DNA of 41,789 nucleotides from contig ADNK01000556.1 of the NCBI GenBank assembly GCA_000320545.1, positions 1 to 41,789 on the forward strand, in the 5' to 3' direction. How positions within the stretch are numbered: the first letter of the stretch is position 1; every line of letters starts with the position of its first letter. The notes below the pieces were generated by a model. It had not been told where the DNA came from. It did not search any database and saw only the letters and a list, made by a program, of their open reading frames with translations. Shown piece after piece: positions 11,830 through 25,041 of the stretch. Source of the stretch: Bigelowiella natans CCMP2755 (taxonomy: Eukaryota > Cercozoa > Chlorarachniophyceae). A program made the position numbers and the translations under genes.

Positions 11830-13135
11830 CAACAGCGTTACAGTTTTGGTTCCCACGATAAATACAGATTACATCATCCACTGAGATGGTCGATGGAAAA
11901 CTTTCTTAATTTCTCTTCAATTTCTACAGCGACGATTATGATTGTGTACAGAGTATTTTCTTTTTTAAAATCAGAATGCAGAAAACAGCCGAGAAATAAT
12001 ACACCGCGCTGTGTAAACACTGCAATATGTGAGACGGATGTGATGAAGAATTAAATTTTTTCAATGGTCATCCTGATGTACACTGCAATATGTAAAGAGA
12101 TCACTTAAAGAGTTAATAAAATTCGGAATTGCATTATGATTGCTAAAGTGTTAAATTGTACATCCTTTTTGACGCAGCATTTGTGGACATGTTGCTAGCA
12201 GAGAGAGGGATGCAGCTAGTCACACCTAGACACGGTTGATAGCTCATGTCATGCTAGCATGATCCTGCCGGTTGGCGCGCAGAATGAAGTCGCATGGTGT
12301 ATGGATTGATAATAAGAAAAATATTTAGTTGCTAGCATATGACAAGCATAACTAGCTGGAAATGCCTAGCCGTATATCAATGCATGCTAGCATGCTAATG
12401 TATAGTGTAGCTCAAATTACAACATCAAGTTAGCAAGAGTAATTACAAGAGCAGCATGAGCGCCAGATGCAATAAAGACGAAAAGCCTTTTTCTAATTCG
12501 ATCAATTAAAGTTGTGCAAGCTGATCTGTATCGACATACACTGGCTGCACATTTGCACATTTATTCTTATTTGTAGCCTTGCTTTTAGCTTCCAAGGCGT
12601 ACACACTTCAACGTATTCTTTTAATCAATATGTGGATGGCAGTTGCTATCTTTTCTGCACCTGTTGATGCATTTTCAACATACCACGGAGTATATTCCTT
12701 TGTCGCTGCAATGAAGTGCTCGCTGTACTGCCATTGAAACCTTGAAGATATTCCTTTATCGAGACCGGAGTTACGCCCAATTGCTTACACTGAATGCAAA
12801 ATATTTAACTCACAAGACATACAATGCATATTATTCACAGTGTATTGCGTATTGATATCAACGCTTTGCAGGAGTTGATGTAACGGTACATTTTGACAGC
12901 ATCGAACGTGCGTGTTTTTGGATGAGCATAGACGCGACTACTCGCCACAACAGTCGTCGAGGAAAGAAGGCATTGATCACAATATTTACCATGATGGTAT
13001 TGAGATAAGTAAGGAAGTCGTTTCCAAACGCGACACGAAGCTTGTGGTGAATCCGTACCTTTATGCGTGTGTGTGTGTGTGAGGTGTCTACATAGGTGCA
13101 TAATGTATATGTTATACTCTTCCGACACCTAGGTA
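11830..13135. other. Gap between convergent UBE2H and XPOT
   Basis: This holds the UBE2H 3' region, a dispersed repeat copy at about 12029-12090 and GCTAGCATG-rich sequence at 12180-12400. A GT array (13069-13081) lies 55 nt from the XPOT stop. No further gene is supported. Confidence 0.5.
12029..12090 (+). repeat. Dispersed repeat, copy 1
   Basis: The block begins AGACGGATGT, contains AATTAAATTT and TTCAATGGTCATCCT, and ends ATGTACACTGCAATATG. It is closely matched at 25973-26033. Both copies lie a few hundred bases downstream of a plus-strand gene and are followed by GCTAGC/ATGC-rich sequence. Confidence 0.65.
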
Positions 13136-14704
13136 TCAACGGACAATACCGGTGCTTTCCTCATACAAACGGTGTAATTCTTGTTGAATTGTGCGCATTC
13201 GTGAGTTGATGGTGTTAAATGTTTCTCCCGTCACACCAAAACTCACCAAAACACTTTAAATAGTTTGAATACACGAAGATGATCCTTTTCCTAGTACCCA
13301 ACGGGTAGGGCAACAATCACTCGCACTCCCCTTCATCACTGCTACTAGGAAGGATTCGTTCCTGTTGTTTTCTTGCCTTCTATTCTATTTTATTTTAATT
13401 TTTCACGCTGCTGCTGCTGCTGCTGCTGGCTTGCACGTATTACGATCGTAAGCATGATCATGTTAGCCTTTGCATCTGTTGGGTCGAGATTTCCTTTGGA
13501 CAGGCCCTGGATTAACACAAGGTGGTAGGTTGGGAGGAATTATCGCCTTGTTCTTGCACCGCCATATCTCATATTCTTTCCTTCAACCACGCATACCCCC
13601 ACAACATAATGCCTCATGCACCATGCCTAAAATCTTCGTTATTTCTCTACAGGCAAAGAGAAAAGGGAGCTACATGAATAGTGGCCGCGCCAATGTCCTT
13701 AGTAAGCAGGCTCCATAGATGCATGAGAGGGGGAGAGATCTTCTGCGAAGTAGAAGGAAAGAAACAGGCGGGGGAGGGAGAAGGAGGAATTAAGCGTCAT
13801 ACCACTAATATAAAAAATCCATGTATTCTGCTTCATCAAATAGTCGTAGATAATATCGTGATCTGCCAATCAACTGATTATTCACTATTGCAAGAAAACG
13901 GAATAGACAATCAACAACGCGAGGGAAGCTGTACCTTCCCTGGCGTTTTCTTTGCATCCAGCACCAGCTTCGAACCTTCGTGCAAAAACGATAGAGGGAA
14001 GGGAATAAGGATGGAGAATGAGTGACGTGGCGCTCCCTATCGGTGCTGCTGTTATCGTAGTTTATTTGTTACCCCATTCAACAACTTGAGAGAGGATTGA
14101 AACACAGTGCTTTGCTACTGTTAAATCACGGTCACTAATCCCCTGTGAGTGAGGGGGTAGCCAATGAGACAGACGTGTAAACATCGTGGAGAAAGCAACA
14201 ACTTACCTCCAAAACCGACTTAATGATCTCCTCATAACAAGCCTACACGGGAGGGGGTTGCAAGAAATAGTAAATACATACAAACGGACTTGCAGCATGT
14301 GTATATTTGTGTGAAAATGGATGTTTGCGCTATTTTGAAGTACTACTACTTAGTACATCGAAGATGTTAGAATAAAGGTTGATGGGATTAACTACCTTGT
14401 TCCTGGGAGTGTAGAGGGAAGTTGGAAGGAAATCAGGGGTAAGCAGCACGTGCCTTATGAACCCGAAGTAAATTGACCGCATAGAATCCCTCTCCTGCAT
14501 GATTATCAAAGGAAGCTTGCGTTTATTCTTCATTCACACATACACACTTACACACACGTGCGCGTACACACTCCTGCACAACACGCATACACGCAATCGA
14601 TGGTTTATTATGAATGCATCCTAAGCTCTGCCTACCTGCAAACACGACTACTCCCCGATACACCACCACCACCACCACCACCACCACCCCCCACACTACT
14701 ACTA

Positions 14705-14742
<38 letters not shown>

Positions 14743-15794
14743 GCTCCTACTTGCGGCAGCTACCGAAGTATAGAGTATAAATCATTCATCAAACCACCTT
14801 GATTTGCGTCGAGTAGGCAGAGGTTTCCGTCTTCTCGTCGATATAGTTGAAGGAGGCTATTACCTATTGTTATTGTGAGAGACAACGTATGAGGAGGGGG
14901 GGAAGAACGCGGAATATGCAGCAGCACCAGCAGCACCAGCAGTAGCACCAGCAGAAGAGGAAAGAAGCATGCCTTACGCTCAGCTGACCTTATAAATTTG
15001 CCTGACGTATGGCTGGAATATGTGGGCGACGATAGGGATGGATTCGGTACGAGCCATTACTATGATTTGATTCACCTTTCCAATGGGGAAACCATTGCCA
15101 GGATTTGACAACAAGAAGTTGATACCAATACGAGAGTCACCATCGAAAGGCATGGAAATGACCAAAGTTTTCTCGCCGGAAGCGAGTGCTTGGTATTCTC
15201 AGTAGGATTTATTTCAGGGGTGGGGGGGGCGAAGCTACGAGAGAAAGCTCCCTCTGGGAACTATTTTCGTGCATGCACTTGCTTATCATTATCATCTCCC
15301 TACCAGCTGTGACACTTGCAATAAGCTCTCGGCCGTCACGTTGGCGACAAGCAGTTCCATAGTCTATGGTTAAACAATCAGAATACGGAGGAGGAGAAGG
15401 TGGAGGGGAGACAAATTACAGCAGCAGCAGCAGCACAAACATATAGTAGTAGTAGTAGTAGTAGTAGTAGTATCACACATCGAAGCAAGAAATCTATGTT
15501 GTAGCAGCATCCGTTATTACCAATAAATACTCTTATCAGCAACACTCCTTTTCTTCCTACAACTACTTCTCCTCCCCCCCCCCCCCCTCTTTCTCTCTCT
15601 TTCTCATACTCTTACAGCTGCTGCTACTTCAGTTTATACCTTATGGATGTGGGGGACTACTACTCCCTGGTAAAAAATAAGGGAGGGAGGGTAGGAAGAG
15701 AGAATACAAATTCTTGATTGCACAAAAGCAGCATTGTGAATGTAAACTGTCGGTGGAGCATGAGCATGTCGTCAAAGGGCACTGTCTGCTGTGT

Positions 15795-15840
<46 letters not shown>

Positions 15841-15879
15841 AATTTCTGTAGACTATCTTATCTCTATATGATCACTATC

Positions 15880-15959
<80 letters not shown>

Positions 15960-16056
15960 AATATGTCAACACCTTCAAGCACGAGAGCATGCGATGCAAG
16001 AAAAATACCTAGCAAAACCAAGAAGAACAAACATCATCTGAGAGGAGGGAGGGAGG

Positions 16057-16087
<31 letters not shown>

Positions 16088-16434
16088 AGGAGAGGGGGAA
16101 AGAAGAGAGGAAACATAGTAGAAGGGGGTGATATTGACAAAAAGTGTTCCTACAGTCGTAGATCTGAGCTCCTTGTGAGCAGGCAATAGCTCGTAAACCT
16201 TGACTATTGCCTTTATTATGATCAATCGAATATTTGGTGTCAGCACTTTCACTGTATTGTTTTTAAAAAACAAAACAAAACAGATGACTTCTGGACAACG
16301 AAGAGTCATTTGCAACAAACAAACAAACAAACAATCACCCACCTGTAAGCAGTCGCCGAGGGGCCGTTTGAACGTCATTGCATCCCGTGTTACATACTTG
16401 GTCAAGCTGCCTATCATCTGTGATTATGAGCTTC

Positions 16435-16475
<41 letters not shown>

Positions 16476-16606
16476 CGTGGATGATGCCGAATTGTTGCTT
16501 CTTACACAAACTAAGGTTTATGAATCGCTTAAGAAACTTACACGGTACAGAACCAGGGGGGGGGGGGGGGTTAGAAGGGGACACACATGTTCATCATCCC
16601 GTGCGT

Positions 16607-16645
<39 letters not shown>

Positions 16646-17647
16646 CTCGCTCTCGTCTCGTACGTTTACTATCTCTGCAAGACGGTTTCCTACAAGCTCG
16701 GCGTCTCTCGTAAATGCTAATGAATGGAAGAGGAGGAGGAGGAGGAGAGACAAAAGGCGTACGAAATTTTAAGGTATTAAATAACATACACACACACACA
16801 CACACACACATATATAGGTATACTTATGCACATATAATGTTGTGTAATGTAGGTTTACGCACAGTGTGCGTGCGTGTGCTGTACATCTTGTAGTACCAAG
16901 GACTGCTATCACTTTAGTGTTTACACCACTACAGCATTGGAACATCACCACCATCATCATCATCATCATCATCATCGTCATCATCATTCATCATGAGGGA
17001 TGGTGCAAACCATCACCTTGTCGGTTTTTGGCTAGTGTCACAAGTTGTGCACGGAATGCATCACAACATCCGGAGAATGGCTCGAGACCCTGGAAAAGAA
17101 GAAATAGGATTTTTTTGTTTTGGTAGAAGGAACGGCATGAGCGCTCCACACCCATCATTACCATCATTATCATCATCATCATCAACAACAACAACAACAG
17201 CAGCAGCAGCAGTAGCAGCAGCATCGTCATGTCAATAACTGCATTAATATGCAAATGCACCACTCCCAAATGAGATGGCGACGATGACGACAACTTGGAA
17301 GTATTCGACTTCCATGACCGCACACACCACTACTACCACCTGATTGGTAAACTTGGACGAACAAATCAGGCCCATCGTCTCGCACAAGTTCCTACGGATT
17401 TGTTATAATAACATCATCTTTTTCATCCTCAAGAGAAGAGGAATGACAAGAAAATAGTTGCGAGATCAGTAGCTTTGCCATGTTGTTTCATTGATAGCAG
17501 TACGTGTGATAAAGACAGCAGTGATGATGATGATGATGATGATGATGATGACGACCGACGAATGGATCGAACAATTCCTCTTACACATCATCATCATCAT
17601 AATCATCATCATCATCACTATTAGATAGTGCTATTCTCTCACACAAT

Positions 17648-17682
<35 letters not shown>

Positions 17683-18273
17683 TGTCATTATTACATAGTG
17701 CTATCCACGCTTAGAGGCGTTTCAGCTTGAGTGCCAGTGGCGAATCCACGCTTTAGCACCGGCGAGACCTGGGTGGAGCAAGAGGGGGGGGGGGGGGAGA
17801 AGAAGAAGAAGAGGTGAAATGGAGAGATGATGATATTGGAGATGTCTCATAACCCTATTATGCTTTTAATTTCAATTTCCTAATACATATAACGATTGCT
17901 AGTATCCTAGAGATCCTGGATCATCGATATTGTGCCGCTGATGCATTTTTTGTGTCAAGATTACATATCACGGCACACTCACAGTATATTATATTATATT
18001 ATATTATATTATATATATATATTATATCTATATATTATCATATTTATATATTATCATATTTATATATTATCATATTTATATATTATAGCGATGTTGGCAG
18101 AACATGAAGAGGCAATGGCTTCGGTACATTTTGTTGTAACGCCTTGAGAATGGCTGGAAGGAGCGGCGTAAGGGCCTGTCGTTGCGGCGCTGATGCTACG
18201 GGGAAACTTCTAAGCACTCTGAACACTGTGAAAAAAAGATAGCTCGCACGGCTTCGAACCTGATGTCAACACA

Positions 18274-18337
<64 letters not shown>

Positions 18338-18700
18338 GAGGGAGAGAGGGAGAGAGAGAAACTTACACAATCATGCACATTCTCAACGCAGCATACAGTT
18401 TGTTATCTGCAATTTATAGCAGTAGTAGCAGTAGTAAGTAGCACCTGCGGATGTGGGTGTCCAATACCCCTCTGGTCAAGAAATAACAGCATCGTCTCCT
18501 TCACGAACTCAGGCGCCTTCTCGAGGAACATCGAATACCTGGTGAGGGCATTATTTTATCATAATCATGATGATGGCGATGATGGCGATGATGGCGATGA
18601 TGACGACGACGACGACGTTACGACTGCAATTTGTGTATGTGCGTGAATGAAAATCACGACAAACAATGCTGCTGCTGCTGCTACTACTACTACTTCTACC

Positions 18701-18731
<31 letters not shown>

Positions 18732-19342
18732 CTTCTCAGGTTGATCCATTACTACCACCTTGACACTAGCTCGAAGTATGTGACAGAGAGCGTGTGCTTC
18801 GAGCGCCGCACCACACCAGAGCGAACTACGCGCTTCATTATCTGGGCAATGCGTGTGAGGTGGGGGGGAGGGCAATTGCCGTTATTGAAGCATTTCTAAA
18901 CAATCCTGGTTTTTGGATAGACTCTACAAGTAAACTGGTGTTCTTTTAAGCGAGTGAGCAGCCTGTGGTTTTTACTACCCACGATACATCTGCAGCCCCT
19001 CTCATTTCTTGCAGTTGCGTGTGTGTGTGTGTGTGTGTGTGCATATAGCATGTAATGAGTGCAAATTATCAAGATATGTCTCGCTCATGGCTTGCTTCAG
19101 AAACGAATGATAATGATGATAATGATGATGATGATGATGATGATGATGTGATGGTCGTACTTCAGCTATTATCCCTGATTTGCGCATATACATCTTGTCG
19201 GTAGCACTGAGCGGCTCGTAAAGCCGGTAAAATATTCGCAAAGCCGCCTCGTAGAGCTATGTGTGTGTGTGTGTGTGTGTGTGTTTGTGCGTCTACATAA
19301 ATATAAAATATGCTGTTAATTTTGTATATTTTCGCAAAAGCG

Positions 19343-19377
<35 letters not shown>

Positions 19378-19917
19378 CTCGGGCTGAATCTTGGACGCAT
19401 CATCAACGACCTGTCGTAGTCGATAATCATGGTGACCAAATCTATCAATGCATGCATATTGCACAATACGCATAGTAGGATGCGAGTAACATGGTAAGCA
19501 TCGAGATGGCAGAAATACGGTTACTTTTCGGAAGAAAAAGGAGGGGGAGGGGGGGGGAGAGGCTTCTTACGACTAAACTGTATGCCAAATACTGACCTGC
19601 TTTAGTTTCTTGAGGACGAAGCTAGGAGTAATCTTGAAGCAAAACAGTAACACCATCAACAACAACAACAACAACAACAACAACACTATGATTATTCTCA
19701 TCGAAGAAGAATCAGAGGTTGAACGAAAGTTTGCCTCTCGCCCTCCCACCCCCCCACCGTTTTTTAGCTATTTTGTGAGTAGTCTACGTGGGAGGTGAGA
19801 GCGACACCTTAGGAAAATGGCGGGTCATATTCACGAATAGCTTCTCCAGGTTCTGGGGTGGGGGTTGGATGGTGAAGAATATGAGGGAGACTCAAACGAG
19901 ATCATCGAAGGATTTAG

Positions 19918-19949
<32 letters not shown>

Positions 19950-21378
19950 CCATTATTATTATCATCATCGTCCTCATAATTTAATCCTTCAAATATTGCT
20001 CAACGATGAAACTATTACTACAACTACTAGGAGAGCAACAAGTGGCACTGCTACCTCTCTAAACAAGTCAAAGGAGTCTTCAAACTCCCCAATCTCCTGA
20101 GAATAATGATAATGATGATAATAATAATAACAATAATAGAGAAATACAACAAAGCATATGTGACACCACGCATAAGCCTACTACCTACCAATAGCGATAC
20201 GGTTGGATGACTCTCCGGGGATTATTATCATCATTTTCATTATCATCATCAAGATCATCATCATCATCCTCATTATTATCATCATCAGCAGCAGCACCTT
20301 AAAGTCGTATTCCTTTGGATAAGCTAGTTTGGAAGGTAGTTTTGACAATATAGCCAGCAGAATCTCCTTCTGCTCCTGTTGTCCATGTGCGAGTGAGATT
20401 GTACGATATCAACAAAGGGATGAGGCGTAATATGGAAAGAAAAAGATGATGCGTGAAAGCAGGGAAGGGGGGGGGGAGGAAGGAGAAGAGGGCAGATCTC
20501 GATAACAGAGCGTGCACTTGTACTCTCATCATCATCAGAATAGCTACTACTCTCCTGCCTCATTGAACGAGACGAAGAATGCACACACCTCTGATGGGGG
20601 CTTGCCCGACTTATTCTGAAATTGGGAAAGCGCCGAAACATACCTACATACACAGTGATTGGATCGGCATAAGACGATGGCCGTTGGGGAGGTGGTAAGT
20701 AGAAAGAGGAAATGACGACAACGACCATGCTGATAATGGCATTCGAAATTTTAAGGCATTATTATCGGCGGACATGAAGCTATCACCCGTTCAAAGCACC
20801 AAGGAGCTCATCTGCCACTTTGAAGGAAGGATGCTCGAGGTAAAGCACGACAAAGCGCATCCCTTGGTGGTTGGTTGGTTGGTTGGTTGGTTGGCGGTGG
20901 CAAGCCCGGCAAAAAGAAGCAGAATGACAACAACAATAACAACGATGACGACGACGAAGAAGACGACATAAGCGCTGTGTGAGGTGTGTGGTATGTGGCG
21001 TGTGGTGCGGGTGTATATTTTTCACAAGTGTGAGCGATATGCATCATTATCATCGTCATCATCATCATCATCGTCATCACTACCTTTCATCATAATTTGC
21101 ATTGCCGTGTTAGCCGCCCCTTTTGTGAGAGTGAAACGCTTCGAGTCCCCGGTCAATTCCGCCTGGTTGAGAAGCATCGTACCACCACAATCAACAACAA
21201 CAACAACAACAATAGCCATTATACACAGAGACATTGGTTCCCACGAATACAAAGCTGCACCAACAACAACTGCTACTACTACTATACTACTACTACTACT
21301 ACCGCTCTAGACTGAGATTCAAGTGCGCGAAACCCTCCTATGAACATAATGATGATGATGATGATAAATAGTATGTAA

Positions 21379-21410
<32 letters not shown>

Positions 21411-21684
21411 GGCCATGCTACCGCCTTCACATGTCAGAGCCTTCACTGCTACTATGTGTTATTTGAATAATAGCCCAACCACGGGTGGGTACTACTGAGA
21501 TTATGCGATAACAACACCTATGCTTTCAGTGACAACGGAGTCCACTAGCGCAGCAATGCTCTCGGAAAATCTTAGGGGAGAGAAGGTGGAAAGGGGGGGG
21601 GGAGCAAGGTTAGTACCAGTACGATTTGTATGTATGTTTGACATTGTATCTATCTATCCCTGTAGTATATGTATGTAGTGGCGC

Positions 21685-21715
<31 letters not shown>

Positions 21716-21785
21716 TACCACTAATACTATAGCAACAGCTACAAACAAAAACTATTGCTACCTACTATTGCTACTTCTACTACTG

Positions 21786-21818
<33 letters not shown>

Positions 21819-21942
21819 TTGGTCAGGCTTCTTGATTGATTGCAAAAATGGGAAGATACGCGCCTGGAGGAGGACGTATAGCAGCAGTAGCAGCAGTAGC
21901 AGCAACAAGAAAAACAAGCATTTCACGAAGAATAATCAGGTG

Positions 21943-21979
<37 letters not shown>

Positions 21980-23338
21980 ATTCACTCCTCATTCATGCTC
22001 CTCCCCTCCTCCCGCTCTCTCCACCCCCGACCTGCTGGATGAAGGCAATTTTGTCTATAACATCTGTATTTCGCCTCCTGACGAGCTCGTTGAGCACATC
22101 TACGACGTCGCTCCTTTGGGAGAGAAGAGAAGAGAAGAGAAGAGAGATGGAGGGGAGGGCACAGGGAGAATGGGGGGGGGGGGATCATATGGATAAGGCC
22201 GCGCCTGCATGATACTTTTGTTTTTTGAATACGAAATATAGAATTCAAACGACCTTAAGTTGGGATGGCGGAGAAGATCAAATAGACTCGAGAGGAATCC
22301 GGTCTTCTTCACGATACTCGAGCTAATCCACGCGCTTATTATATTATCATTAACACATAAGAATCAGTATGATGATGATGGTGATCCTTACGAAGGAAAG
22401 CATATTCTTTCCGCTCATCAATGGGCACCGTGAGAGGCAACCAACACACATATTGATCGCTGCCGACCATAGAATAATTGTATTTCGAAATCACGATGTA
22501 TCTGTGAGAAAAGAATGGCTACATCAAGGAAGGAGCAAGAGTCCTTTGCCCGCATTTCCTACACACTGTGTGATGACCACCTGAATTCCCGCAGAAGCTC
22601 CAACGCCTTCTTCGCGAGTGCTCTGTTGCTGAAATTGCAAAAGAAACATCGGCTGCATTAGCGAAAAGGGGAGAAGATTACACGCAAACGTGCTAATTTG
22701 ATATTTGCTGCAACGCTCCCATTTATTTGCCAGAGATGATGGAGAAACTTTCTTACTTGTTTGGGGGTGCGCTTGCAATTTGAAGCAGGGCACTGACAAC
22801 CTTGTTTAAATGGCACATGAAAGCAGGCATGGAGTATCATCAGCATATGACTTATAGCAATTCACAGATTATATGTTCCTGCTGCTCTAACTATCATGTG
22901 ACGGGGGTTAATTGAGAGGTTGATTTGCAATGATCACCATCCCGCACATCATTGATTTACTGACTTCGCCCTTTTTATACATCGGCGATGGACAACAATT
23001 GCAATCATTACTGTATCATCCCCTCTTGCTATTGCTACTACTACTACTACTACTACTACCGGCTCCATTGCAGTTTGCTGCATGTGGCCCTTTATCTGGT
23101 TTATATGCCTTACCTGCAATGAAGTTTGTGTGCGTGCGTGTGTGTGTGTGTATGTGCGTGGTGTGCTACTGCTATACGCGTTCTATGCCAACGCAGCTTG
23201 GATACAATGAATGGCTAAAGACTATGGAGTATTCATTCCCTTAGGTCTAAGAAAGCTTGGGGAGTTGTTTTTACCTCCTCCTTCGAACGATTCTCATCGA
23301 ATCCGACAATATCCTGTGGCAAAGAAAGAGTTTTGCTC

Positions 23339-23387
<49 letters not shown>

Positions 23388-24552
23388 AATGTGGAAGGAA
23401 GGCGGGAAGGAATAATCGTTGCTCACATTGTCTATTGCATCCAGCACTCTGAGGAAAAAGTCAACTCTATGGCCGCAAAACGGAGACGGGGGAGGGGAAG
23501 AGGATGATGAGGAGGAGGAGGCCACTCCGTCGTCGTTCCTGATAGACTTGAGAATCCCATGAAAGAAATTGGGCCAACGCACTGGGTAGTCATGCCGGAG
23601 CAGGCCTACTATCACTACTGCGATCTTATTCTTTAGGAATGGAGGATATTTTGCCGCTGTTTTCGGGCCAGAGAACTCATTGACGACCGCCATTACCAAA
23701 TTCCGGAGATTTCTATGGAGAAGACATGTATTAGCATGGATGCAGTAGCTTAGCAACAAAAACATCATCCCTACATAGGATAGATTATACCACATCAAAA
23801 TACTGCATTAGCGCCTGAATCTTAACCTACCGCTTCTCTGCATTAGTGATTGACCCGTATCGCCTGTTAATGTTGGATATGTCCATACCAGGAATAAAGG
23901 TGGTGAATATGGAGAATATTTCATGAAGATTGAAACATTGAATACTACGTACTTCCGGATTGTTTGTAGGATGGCATTGAGGCAGAATAGGATCAACTGG
24001 GCAGTATCGTGCTTATTCCCCCCCTTCAGAAAGTTTGCAAGTATCGTTGCGCAGATTTTCCACCTAAAATATTGCCGGTTGTTAAGCGCATTTTGGTGTT
24101 GTTACAGCACTCGAAGGAGGGGAAGAGTGTGGTGATGTAGAAAATGGAGTTCGAATCCACGAGTGAGGCACAATCAAGTTGCGTTGTTGCACAACTTCAA
24201 GACGACATATTCATTGTGCAAGCATTGTGTGAGCATACTAAATAAATCAAGATGATTGTGTAGCCATTTCCTTAGAAATATGCATATGTACAATGTTTCG
24301 ACAAGGGTTCGAGTGTATATTGCTCTGTTGCATTATACAGACCCCTTCTCGCTGTCCTGGACTTGTTGACAATATCGTGCTGCTTGCTCTCTAGTCCGAT
24401 CATCTTCCTGTACTGATGGGTTAGAGATCAATTCATTTAATGTGTTAGATGTGTTGGTGCTGCTTGCTGCTGCTGCTGCATGTCGTACACTACATACATT
24501 GTCCCGAGGCCACGGCCACAGCCTTTCTCAGAACACCCTCAACTTGGTTCAT
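13136..24552 (-). CDS. XPOT: Exportin-T (tRNA exportin), about 41 exons
   Basis: Exons from the 5' end: 24552-24498, 24412-24343, 24063-23953, 23863-23831, 23712-23427, 23313-23275, 23113-23060, 22800-22757, 22628-22581, 22334-22254, 22113-22032, 21863-21817, 21570-21518, 21162-21084, 20862-20787, about 20612-20586, 20375-20298, 20096-20055, 19852-19808, 19632-19597, 19410-19378, 19247-19161, 18841-18759, 18538-18445, 18259-18128, 17768-17695, 17391-17340, 17089-17017, 16716-16664, 16417-16343, 16198-16154, 15785-15708, 15363-15304, 15075-14989, 14863-14798, 14494-14396, 14242-14207, 13975-13935, 13710-13674, 13506-13444, about 13253-13136. About 957 codons, against 962 residues in human XPOT, with the same order of HEAT-repeat segments: WPNFFHGIL, FFLRVLDAID, SLFDLLRHPNLR, KEILLAILSKL, YPKEYDF, LFLDQRGIG, VRSRASYLF, IYFGFIRHVL, LDPTDAKA. 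A karyopherin-beta that exports tRNA with RanGTP. Exon 5 carries a Ser/Pro-rich insertion from a GAG-type repeat. Phase is unresolved at exons 13/14, around 20586, after 14207 and in the last two junctions. Confidence 0.88.
14660..14745. repeat. (CCA)n(CTA)n microsatellite in an XPOT intron
   Basis: Tandem CCA units run into CTA/ACT units between the exons at 14798 and 14494. Poly-Pro, poly-Thr, poly-Leu and poly-Val frames across it are shadows. Confidence 0.9.
15797..15955. repeat. (TA)n, (CT)n, (TA)n compound microsatellite in an XPOT intron
   Basis: A TA array at about 15797-15836, a CT array at about 15882-15918 and a second TA array at about 15919-15955 lie in the intron 16153-15786. 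A GA-rich run at 16047-16092 precedes them. Confidence 0.9.
16439..16642. repeat. (GT)n, poly-G and (CT)n tracts in an XPOT intron
   Basis: A GT array near 16440-16472, a G run near 16556-16571 and a CT array near 16609-16642 lie in the intron 16663-16418. Confidence 0.9.
16947..17684. repeat. Several (CAT)n/(GAT)n arrays in XPOT introns
   Basis: CAT-type arrays occur at about 16947-16990, 17160-17184, 17586-17616 and 17648-17684, with a GAT array at about 17521-17550. Other triplet arrays follow at 18701-18736 (TTC), 19107-19148 (GAT), 19341-19377 (CTA), 19917-19950 (CAT), 21379-21411 (GAT), 21688-21712 and 21788-21816 (CTA). Each lies in a different XPOT intron or beside an exon edge. Confidence 0.9.
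17981..18088. repeat. TATAT minisatellite in an XPOT intron
   Basis: A pentamer-like TATAT run (about 17985-18020) is followed by three to four near-copies of a unit of about 20 nt, TATATTATCATATTTA, ending at about 18085. Confidence 0.8.
18269..18358. repeat. (AC)n(AG)n compound microsatellite
   Basis: An AC array at about 18270-18290 passes into an AG array to about 18358. It lies in the intron 18444-18260 close to the acceptor of exon 18259-18128. Confidence 0.9.
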
Positions 24553-25041
24553 GCACCAGCCGTCAGTGCAGTCGCGGATGGGAGCCACGTGATCAGAGGT
24601 GGTAACTCAGAAGATGCCGGGAAGAGAGTCAGAACAGTTCTGAGAGGCACCTGTTCTTTGTAGCTTTCACCACGCGACCGACCCCTCTGCCCGGGGCGAA
24701 AACTCGGGAACCTTCGCCGCGGTACACGGAATCCAGACACGGATCCCACGGGACCCAAACGGAACTCACCAGAAAAATCATCCGACAATCAGATATCCAT
24801 GTCGCACAGTCGATTTCGAATGAGAATGTGTAAACTATTATTGACTGTTCGGGAAGCATCGAGAATGCGGCTTTCTTGGAAGCTTCGTGCACATGGTTTC
24901 GGTTAGCAGATGGAATGCGGAACCCAAGAAATTCAAAAACGCATGGTATTTTTCCATTACGACATGAAGACTATCACTACTTCCTTCATTAAACCCTCTG
25001 CTGATTGGCATGGATTACCTGGATTACCATAACTCAAAACA
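24553..25041. promoter_or_regulatory. Shared 5' region of XPOT (-) and ZFAND2-type gene (+)
   Basis: The two start codons are 489 bp apart on opposite strands and no exon is seen between them. A bidirectional promoter is inferred. The XPOT side (24580-24780) is more GC-rich than the introns around it, with CCGCGG and CCCCGGGCA-type words. No TATA box can be defended. Confidence 0.5.

Noticed and set aside
15076-15190. Open minus-strand frame (LVISMPFDGDSRIG) joined to an XPOT exon
   Set aside because: The family match begins only at VNQIIVMARTES (15075) and the preceding exon ends in phase 0 directly before it, so this stretch is intron.
22457-22535. Exon-like minus-strand segment (YIVISKYNYSMV) in XPOT
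   Set aside because: Skipping it joins LELLREF to SAWISSSIV in phase, which matches XPOT exactly; including it breaks the match.
14560-23400. Regularly repeated short units considered as a CRISPR-like array or tandem gene
   Set aside because: They are di- and trinucleotide microsatellites without unique spacers, in a eukaryotic sequence.
24145-24165. GTTCGAATCC string resembling a tRNA T arm (also 30385-30400)
   Set aside because: No acceptor, D or anticodon stems can be folded around either copy.
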